Shown here piece by piece: positions 46,766 through 53,551 of a DNA stretch of 53,551 bases. Each line of letters opens with the position of its first letter. The stretch's first letter is position 1. Both the position numbers and the translations under genes were made by a program. Under the pieces are notes generated by a model that made no database searches, was not told the DNA's origin, and was given only the letters and a program-made list of their open reading frames with translations. Origin of the DNA: Klenkia terrae (lineage in GTDB: Bacteria; Actinomycetota; Actinomycetes; Mycobacteriales; Geodermatophilaceae). Where the stretch lies: NCBI RefSeq assembly GCF_900491935.1, contig NZ_UEXK01000004.1, positions 3,032,292 to 3,085,842 of the forward strand. The letters run 5' to 3'.

Positions 46766-48619
46766 ATGACCCGGCACGAGACCGCCCTGCAGACCTCACC
46801 CGGTCTGCCCACCGAGGTGCGGCTGGCGCTCACCCAGATCGCGGCCGCGCCCGGCGCCTGGTGCCCGGCGCTGGCCGCCGACGGGGAGCGGGTCGCCTAC
46901 GTGGCCGACCGGTCCGGCCGCCCGCGGCTGGAGGTCGCCACGCTGGACCAGCGGACGCCGCCCGCGGTGGTCTCCGGCCCCGAGCAGGAGGTCGTCTCGG
47001 TCGCCTGGTCGCCCGACGGCGAGTGGCTGGCCTACCTGGTCAGCCCCGGCGGCTCGATCTGCGCGGAGCTGTGGGTGGTCCGCCCGGACGGCACCGACCG
47101 CCGGCTGGTCGCCGGGGAGGACCCGCGGTGCACCGTGTTCGCCGGTGGCTGGACCGCCCGACCGGGCCACTACGCATGCACGATCGCCGACGGCCCGGGC
47201 GCCGACGTCGTCCTGGTGGACGTGGTCTCCGGCGCCCGCCGCACGCTGGCCACCGGCGGGTTCCTGGCCGTGACCGCGGTGGCCGCCGACGAGTCCCGGC
47301 TGCTGGCCCGGCGGGGTCCCCGCGGGTGGCGGCACGTGGTGCTCGTCGACGTGGCGACCGGTGAGCAGCGGCGGGTGATCCCGGCCGACGACGCCGGCGG
47401 CCGGCAGAGCGAGGACGGCCGGTTCGGCCCGGACGGGCGGTCGGTCTACCTGCGGGCCGCGCAGCCCGGCCCGGCGGGGGAGGACCGCACCGCGCTGGTC
47501 GTCGTCCCGCTGTCGGAGGCCGGCGAGCCCGGTCCGGCGCGGGTCCTCGTCCGCCGCCGGGACGCCGACCTGGACGGCTACGCGGTGCGGGCCGACGGCA
47601 CCGTGCTGTGCGTCTGGAACGCCGAGGGCAGCACCGAGCTCGACGTCCGGCGGGTGGACGACGGCGAGGTGGTCGCCCGCGTGCCGCTGCCGCAGCCGGT
47701 CATGCCGGGCTGGTCGCTGGCCGCCGACGGCCGGTCGCTGGTCGCCGAGCTGACCGGCCCGGGCGCCCCGCGCAGCCTGCACACCGTGGACCTGGCGTCC
47801 GGGGCCGTCGTCCGGCTGCCGAGCTCGCCGCGGCTGCCCGACCACGACCTGCTGGTCACCCCGGTCCGCCACCACTACCGGGCAACCGACGGTCTCGAGC
47901 TGGACGGCTGGCTCTACACCCCGCCCGGCGTCCGCGGTCCGCACCGCACCGTGGTCAGCTTCCACGGCGGACCGGAGGGCCAGGAGCGGCCGGCCTGGTC
48001 GCCGGTGGCCCAGGCGCTGGTCGCCGCCGGCTTCGCGGTCTTCGCCCCCAACGTGCGCGGGTCCGGCGGCCGCGGGACGGCGTTCATGGGCCTGGACGAC
48101 GTCGACGCGCGGGAGGCGTCCTTCACCGACGTCGCCGACACCGTCGCGCACCTGGTCGACGCCGGCATCGCGCTGCCCGGCCGGGTCGGGGCGCACGGCT
48201 GGTCCTACGGCGGCTACCTGACCATGGTCGCGCTGACCCGGTGGCCCGACCTGTTCGCCGCCGGCGCCTCGCTGGCCGGCATGAGCGACCTGCGCAGCTT
48301 CTTCGCCGGTACCGAGCCGTGGATGGCCGCCGCATCGGTGACCGAGTACGGCGATCCGGTCACCGACCGCGAGATGTTGGCCACGATCAGTCCGATGACG
48401 GCATTGAACCGCTTGCGCTCACCGGTCCTGCTGGCGCACGGTGACCGGGACACCAACGTCCCCGTCGCGGAGTCCGTCCAGGCCCACCAGGCGTGTGCGG
48501 CCCTCGGCAAGCCGGCGGAGCTGCTCCTGCTCCCCGGCGAGGGCCACACCGTCGTGGGCCGGGAGAACCTGGTGACGCTGACCGAGGCGATCGCGGAGTG
48601 GTTCGACCGCTGGCTGTGA
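46766..48619 (+). CDS. S9-family (prolyl-oligopeptidase/acylaminoacyl) peptidase
   Basis: 617 residues. N-terminal beta-propeller (about 25-370, with repeated SPDGEWLAYLV and GPDGRSVYLRA blade motifs), then an alpha/beta hydrolase: VVSFHGGPEGQERPAW oxyanion loop, nucleophile Ser in GWSYGGY near 479, Asp in HGDRDTNVP near 558 and His in GEGHTVV near 592. No signal peptide, so cytoplasmic. Such enzymes cut short, often N-blocked, peptides, a good fit to recycling an N-acetyl dipeptide made by its neighbours (inference). ATG 46766 follows GGAGG. Second gene of the operon, 82 bases after the amidotransferase. Confidence 0.9.
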   Translation: MTRHETALQTSPGLPTEVRLALTQIAAAPGAWCPALAADGERVAYVADRSGRPRLEVATLDQRTPPAVVSGPEQEVVSVAWSPDGEWLAYLVSPGGSICAELWVVRPDGTDRRLVAGEDPRCTVFAGGWTARPGHYACTIADGPGADVVLVDVVSGARRTLATGGFLAVTAVAADESRLLARRGPRGWRHVVLVDVATGEQRRVIPADDAGGRQSEDGRFGPDGRSVYLRAAQPGPAGEDRTALVVVPLSEAGEPGPARVLVRRRDADLDGYAVRADGTVLCVWNAEGSTELDVRRVDDGEVVARVPLPQPVMPGWSLAADGRSLVAELTGPGAPRSLHTVDLASGAVVRLPSSPRLPDHDLLVTPVRHHYRATDGLELDGWLYTPPGVRGPHRTVVSFHGGPEGQERPAWSPVAQALVAAGFAVFAPNVRGSGGRGTAFMGLDDVDAREASFTDVADTVAHLVDAGIALPGRVGAHGWSYGGYLTMVALTRWPDLFAAGASLAGMSDLRSFFAGTEPWMAAASVTEYGDPVTDREMLATISPMTALNRLRSPVLLAHGDRDTNVPVAESVQAHQACAALGKPAELLLLPGEGHTVVGRENLVTLTEAIAEWFDRWL

Positions 48620-48620
48620 G

Positions 48621-50108
48621 GTGCAGGTGACCGGCACGACGGGCTTGTTCGAGCACTACCGCTCGCCGACGGTGGACGAGGCGGTGGACGACGCCGGCAC
48701 GGTGCGGTCGGGCTACGGCCCCGTCGTCCCTGCCCTGGAGGAGCTCGGCGGGGTCGGCCTGGCCGCCGCGGTGGGGGAGATGGGCCGCGAGCGACGGGCC
48801 CGCGGCGTCGTGTTCGGCACCTTCGTCGACGGCGAGCTGGTCGAGCACCCGTTCCCGCTGGACCCGCTGCCCCGCCTGGTGCCGGCGGCCGAGTGGGCGA
48901 AGCTGGCCCGCGGGGTCGAGCAGCGCACCCGGGCGCTCAACGCCTTCCTCGCCGACGCCTACCGCCCGGCCGGTCGCCGGCGTGGGGACGCCGGCGCCGA
49001 CCGGCCCGAGGCCGTGCGGGCCGGGGTGCTGCCCGAGTGGCTGGTGACCCGCAGCCCCGGCTACCGGCCCGGTGCGGCGTCGCTGGCCGGCCCGGGCCAG
49101 GCGCGGGTGGCGGTGGCCGGGATGGACCTGCTGCGCGCGGCCGACGGGTGGGTCGTGCTGGAGGACAACCTGCGGGTGCCCTCGGGCCTGGGCTACGCCA
49201 TCGTCAACCGGGACAGCGCCCGCGCCGCCCTGCCGGGCCTCTTCGACGGCGTGCCCGGGCTGGCCGAGCCGCACGACGCGGTGGCCGTGCTGCGGGCCGC
49301 GCTGGCCGACGCGGCGCCGCCGGCCTGCGCGGGGACGCCCCGGCTGGCGCTGCTGACCGACGGCCCGGTGAACACCGCCTGGTTCGAGCACCGGTTGCTC
49401 GCCGAGGCCATGGGCATCCCGATCGCCACCCCGGACACGCTGTGGGCCCGCGCCGACGGCGGGGTCGAGGTCGCCGTGGACGGGGATCGGGTGCCGGTCG
49501 ACGTGCTGTACCGGCGCTTCGACGAGGACGACCTGGCCGCGCACCTCAACCCGGTCGGCACCCCGCTGGACGTGCTGCTGGGCGAGGCGGTGCGGGCCGG
49601 CCGGCTGGCGCTGGCCAACGTGCCGGGCAACGGCGTCGCCGACGACAAGGCCACCTACTGCCACGTGCCGGCGATGATCCGGTTCTACCTGGGCGAGGAG
49701 CCCGTGCTGGACGCCGTCCCGACCTGGGTGCTGGCCGACGAGGCCGACTACGCCGCCGTGCGGGACCGCCTGGGCGAGCTGGTGGTGAAGCCGGTGGACG
49801 GCTACGGCGGGCAGGGCGTGGTCTTCGGCCCCACCTGCTCGGCCGCCGAGCTCGCCGAGCTGCAGGCGGAGGTGGCCGCGACACCGCACCGGTTCGTGGC
49901 GCAGGAGCCGGTCGACTTCTCCACGGTGCCGACCCTGGTCGACGGCGTGGTGCAGCCGCGGCGGGCCGACCTGCGGGTGTTCGCCGTCGCCGGCGCGGTG
50001 ACCCGGGCGGTGCCGGCGCCGCTGACCCGGGTGGCGCTGGAGGAGGGCTCGCTGCTGGTCAACTCCAGCCGCGGCGGCGGCAGCAAGGACACCTGGCTGC
50101 TGCTGTGA
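48621..50108 (+). CDS. Circularly permuted type 2 ATP-grasp protein
   Basis: 495 residues. CP-ATP-grasp_2 (DUF404/DUF407) marks in order: EDNLRVPSGLGYAIVNRD, LTDGPVNTAWFEHRLLA, VDVLYRRFDEDDLAAHLNP, NVPGNGVADDKATYCHVPAM, VVKPVDGYGGQGVVFG and VNSSRGGGSKDTWLL. ATP-grasp enzymes join a carboxylate to an amine using ATP. In most genomes this family is next to an alpha-E protein and a transglutaminase-like protein; none is here. It starts 1 base after the peptidase stop (GTG 48621; GTG 48627 also possible), so it is the third operon gene. It ends 48 bases before serC on the other strand. Confidence 0.88.
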   Translation: MQVTGTTGLFEHYRSPTVDEAVDDAGTVRSGYGPVVPALEELGGVGLAAAVGEMGRERRARGVVFGTFVDGELVEHPFPLDPLPRLVPAAEWAKLARGVEQRTRALNAFLADAYRPAGRRRGDAGADRPEAVRAGVLPEWLVTRSPGYRPGAASLAGPGQARVAVAGMDLLRAADGWVVLEDNLRVPSGLGYAIVNRDSARAALPGLFDGVPGLAEPHDAVAVLRAALADAAPPACAGTPRLALLTDGPVNTAWFEHRLLAEAMGIPIATPDTLWARADGGVEVAVDGDRVPVDVLYRRFDEDDLAAHLNPVGTPLDVLLGEAVRAGRLALANVPGNGVADDKATYCHVPAMIRFYLGEEPVLDAVPTWVLADEADYAAVRDRLGELVVKPVDGYGGQGVVFGPTCSAAELAELQAEVAATPHRFVAQEPVDFSTVPTLVDGVVQPRRADLRVFAVAGAVTRAVPAPLTRVALEEGSLLVNSSRGGGSKDTWLLL

Positions 50109-50116
50109 GTGCCGGT

Positions 50117-50155
50117 GGAGTCGCAGCGCACCGGGAACCGATGCGCTGCGACTCC
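50117..50155. terminator. 14-bp perfect-stem bidirectional terminator
   Basis: GGAGTCGCAGCGCA (50117-50130) pairs with TGCGCTGCGACTCC (50142-50155) around 11 bases, between the convergent ATP-grasp and serC stops. No U tract. Confidence 0.8.
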
Positions 50156-50156
50156 G

Positions 50157-51359
<1,203 letters not shown>

Positions 51360-52490
51360 TCAGGCGGGCGCGGACTCGCTGATCTCCTTGGTCTGCACCG
51401 TCTCCCAGCCCTCGACGGCGTCGGGCTTGCGGGGGTCGGGGCCGACGTAGCGGGCCGACGGGCGGACGAGCCGGCCGGTCTGCTTCTGCTCCAGGATGTG
51501 CGCGCTCCAGCCCGCGGTGCGGGCGCAGGTGAACATCGAGGTGAACATGTGGCTGGGCACCTCGGCGAAGTCCAGGACGATCGCGGCCCAGAACTCGACG
51601 TTGGTCTCGACCGGCCGGTCCGGACGGCGCTCGCGGAGCTCCTTGAGCGCAGCGTTCTCCAGGGCGAGCGCGGCGTCGAAGCGGGGCGCGCCGAGCTCCT
51701 TGGCGGCGCGGCGCAGCGTGCGGGCGCGGGGGTCCTCGGCGCGGTAGACCCGGTGGCCGAAGCCCATCAACCGCTCCTTGCGGTCGAGCAGGTCCTTGAC
51801 GTACTTCTCCGCGTCGCCGGTGCCCTCGACCTCGTCGAGCATGTGCAGCACCCGGGACGGCGCACCGCCGTGCAGCGGGCCGCTCATCGCGCCGATCGCG
51901 CCGGACATCGCCGCCGCCACGTCGGCGCCGGTGGAGGCGATGACCCGGGCGGTGAAGGTGGAGGCGTTCATGCCGTGCTCGGCGGCCGAGGTCCAGTAGG
52001 CGTCGACCGCGGCGACGTGCCTGGGGTCGGGCTCGCCGCGCCAGCGCACCATGAAGCGCTCGACGATGGTCGAGGCCTCGTCGACGCGCCGCTGCGGCAC
52101 GGCCGGGACCCCGATGCCGCGGGCGGACTGCGCCACGTAGGACAGCGCCATGACCGCGGCGCGGGCCAGCTCGTCGCGGGCCTCCTCGTCGGTGATGTCC
52201 AGCAGCGGGCGGTAGCCCCAGATCGGGGTCAGCATCGCCAGCGCCGCCTGGACGTCGACCCGGACGTCGCCGGTGTGCACCGGGATCGGGAAGGGCTCGG
52301 CGGGCGGGAGGCCCTGGCCGAAGCGGCCGTCGACCAGCAGGCCGAAGACGTCGCCGAACGTCACCTTGCCGACGAGGTCCTCGATGTCGACGCCGCGGTA
52401 GCGGAGGGAACCGCCGTCCTTGTCCGGCTCGGCGATGGTGGTCTCGAAGGCGATGACGCCTTCCAGGCCGGGTACGAAGTCGTCCGCCAT
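51360..52490 (-). CDS. citA: Citrate synthase 2
   Basis: 376 residues. Condenses acetyl-CoA and oxaloacetate. Catalytic segments: GPLHGG (His) near 205, GFGHRVYRAEDPRA near 243 and NVEFWAAIVLDFAEVP near 295, in which the family's usual Asp is Glu, as in the M. tuberculosis CitA branch (from memory). MADDFVPGLEGVIAFETTIAEPD opening. ATG 52490 follows AGAGGAG; a longer frame upstream has no homology. Probably a secondary citrate or 2-methylcitrate synthase alongside a gltA elsewhere (inference). Confidence 0.92.
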   Translation of the reverse strand: MADDFVPGLEGVIAFETTIAEPDKDGGSLRYRGVDIEDLVGKVTFGDVFGLLVDGRFGQGLPPAEPFPIPVHTGDVRVDVQAALAMLTPIWGYRPLLDITDEEARDELARAAVMALSYVAQSARGIGVPAVPQRRVDEASTIVERFMVRWRGEPDPRHVAAVDAYWTSAAEHGMNASTFTARVIASTGADVAAAMSGAIGAMSGPLHGGAPSRVLHMLDEVEGTGDAEKYVKDLLDRKERLMGFGHRVYRAEDPRARTLRRAAKELGAPRFDAALALENAALKELRERRPDRPVETNVEFWAAIVLDFAEVPSHMFTSMFTCARTAGWSAHILEQKQTGRLVRPSARYVGPDPRKPDAVEGWETVQTKEISESAPA

Positions 52491-52644
52491 CCTGCATGCT
52501 CCTCTGCGCGCGGGACCCGTGCGCCACTGGGCGCACGACTGGCCACAACCTAGGGGAACCCCCCGACCTGGTCGCACCCGGACCGCCCGCCCAGTGGGAG
52601 CTGCGACCGGCGTCACACCTGGTCGTGGACTGGTTGCAGGGTGG

Positions 52645-52650
52645 GAGCAT
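52645..52650 (+). promoter_or_regulatory. Leaderless -10 (GAGCAT) for pdxH
   Basis: GAGCAT, 6 bases before GTG 52657. Confidence 0.35.
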
Positions 52651-52656
52651 GGGCCG

Positions 52657-53268
52657 GTGCCCGACCTGACGACGATGCGCCGCGACTACGACGAGGGCAG
52701 CTTCTCCGAGGACACGCTCGCCGAGACATGGCTGGCCCAGTTCCAGCGGTGGTTCGACGACGCGGTGGCCGCCGAGCTGCCCGAGCCCAACGCGATGGTG
52801 CTGGCCACGGCCGACCCCGACGGCGCACCGGACGCCCGGGTGGTGCTGCTCAAGGGGCTGTCGGCGGACGGCTTCGTGTTCGTCACCAACGGCGGTTCGG
52901 CCAAGGGCGCGCAGCTCGCCGCCGACGACCGGGTGGCGCTGGTGTTCCCCTGGCACGCCCTGCAGCGCCAGGTGCGGGTGACCGGGACGGCGACCCGGCT
53001 GGACGACGCCGGCTCCGACGCGCTGTGGGACCCCCGCCCCCGCGGTGCCCAGCTGGCCGCGGCGGCCACCGTGCAGTCCTCGGTCGTGGCCTCCCGCGAG
53101 GAGCTGGTGGCCGCCTTCCGCGAGCTCGGTGACCGGACGGAGGGGAAGCTGCCCCGCCCGGCCGACTGGGGCGGCTACCGCGTGCACCCGCGCACCGTGG
53201 AGTTCTGGCAGGGCGGCCACGACCGGCTGCACGACCGGCTGCGGTTCACCCGGACCGACGCCGGCCGG
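52657..53268 (+). CDS. pdxH: Pyridoxamine/pyridoxine 5'-phosphate oxidase, 3' end corrupted
   Basis: About 204 residues are trustworthy. FMN enzyme that makes PLP. Marks: MRRDYDEGSFSEDTLAETW, ARVVLLKGLSADGFVFVTN, KGAQLAADDRVALVFPWHAL, RQVRVTG, QSSVV, and WGGYRVHPRTVEFWQGG followed by DRLHDRLRF. Family members end about ten residues later in ERLAP, but after DAG (53265) the sequence becomes a degraded inverted copy of pdxH, and the frame stays open to the window end. The real stop is therefore lost. GTG 52657 lacks a ribosome site but has GAGCAT 6 bases upstream. Divergent from citA. Confidence 0.88.
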
Positions 53269-53460
53269 GCAGCCGGCCGCGGCCGCCCCGCCAGAACTCC
53301 ACCGCCCGCGCGCGCACGCGGTGGCCGCGCCAGCCGGCCGCGCGCGGCCGGCCCCCCCGGCCCCCTCCGGGACCCCCCCGGGCGCCCGGCCCCCGCCCCC
53401 CGGCGCCCCCCCCCGCGGCACCCCCGGGCCCGCCCGGGGGCCAGGCCCACCCGCGCCCGC
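53269..53460. other. Probable foldback/assembly artefact: degraded inverted copy of pdxH
   Basis: From about 53272 the sequence aligns without gaps to the reverse complement of pdxH from about 53240 leftward; roughly 76 positions keep most bases (shared block GCCAGAACTCCAC). Changes are mostly to C or G. Beyond 53350 it decays into C and G runs (up to nine C). The real chromosome is not readable here. Confidence 0.75.
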
Positions 53461-53551
53461 CGTGACCCGCGGCGCCAGCTCCGCCGGCCCCCACGGCAGG
53501 GCCGCGGCGAGCTCGGCGCGGTACCCGTGCGCCCCGGCGACCGCCATGTGC
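53461..53551 (-). CDS. Fragment of an unidentified gene at the window edge
   Basis: After the artefact, normal sequence returns. On the minus strand an open frame enters from the right edge reading MAVAGAHGYRAELAAALPWG then PAELAPRV; plausible coding composition but too short to identify. Its downstream part is inside the unreliable stretch. Confidence 0.2.

Overview
The window is very GC-rich, with almost every third codon position G or C. It carries mycothiol-type, SepH, XPB and DUF3027/DUF2530/DUF2771 genes found together in Actinomycetota. I read it as chromosomal core DNA of a high-GC actinomycete. Overall style suggests the Geodermatophilaceae (Blastococcus, Modestobacter, Geodermatophilus) or relatives, but the genus is an inference. 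I found no tRNA, rRNA, CRISPR array, insertion sequence or phage gene.

Layout. 1-9.5 kb: end of an M20 peptidase, a DUF2510/LURP-one protein, glucose-6-phosphate dehydrogenase, a lipoprotein, an MHS-type transporter, a large LuxR-family ATPase regulator coupled to a hexapeptide acyltransferase, and a cupin. 9.5-17.4 kb: a DNA-repair-like block of an SF2 helicase, XPB helicase and the XPB-associated protein, with a PIN protein and a cyclopropane fatty acid synthase between them. 17.4-22.3 kb: small membrane proteins, a mycothiol-type enzyme, an MFS exporter and an acyl-CoA ligase coupled to a 75-residue protein. 22.4-28.3 kb: cold-shock protein, DUF2771 lipoprotein, MFS, DUF3027, DUF2530, NCS2 purine permease and MarR. 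28.3-42.4 kb: accessory stretch with an MFS exporter, RNA 2',3'-cyclic phosphodiesterase, aldo/keto reductase, thioesterase, an FtsX/two-ATPase ABC system, another MFS, a P-loop kinase, a membrane GGDEF-EAL protein and an FAD oxidoreductase. 42.4-53.5 kb: SpoU-type RNA methyltransferase, general stress protein, SepH, a three-gene amidotransferase / S9 peptidase / circularly permuted ATP-grasp operon, SerC, citrate synthase and PdxH.

From memory, the order XPB, XPB-associated, CspB, DUF2771, MFS, DUF3027, DUF2530, MarR, SpoU, SepH, SerC, CitA matches the Rv0861c-Rv0889c region of Mycobacterium tuberculosis. The 28-42 kb stretch and the amidotransferase operon therefore look like insertions into a conserved backbone.

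Most notable points: (1) the amidotransferase operon resembles N-acetylglutaminylglutamine amide osmolyte synthesis, but with a circularly permuted ATP-grasp enzyme and an S9 peptidase where the known trio has a GNAT/ATP-grasp synthetase and an M42 hydrolase; (2) about 21 of 49 genes have an xAxxxT hexamer exactly 6 or 7 bases before the start codon, a signature of leaderless transcription, including back-to-back pairs in gaps of 27-42 bases; (3) two genes seem to use ACG or CTG starts; (4) near the right edge the sequence folds back as a degraded inverted copy of pdxH, most likely an assembly artefact, so the 3' end of pdxH is unreliable.
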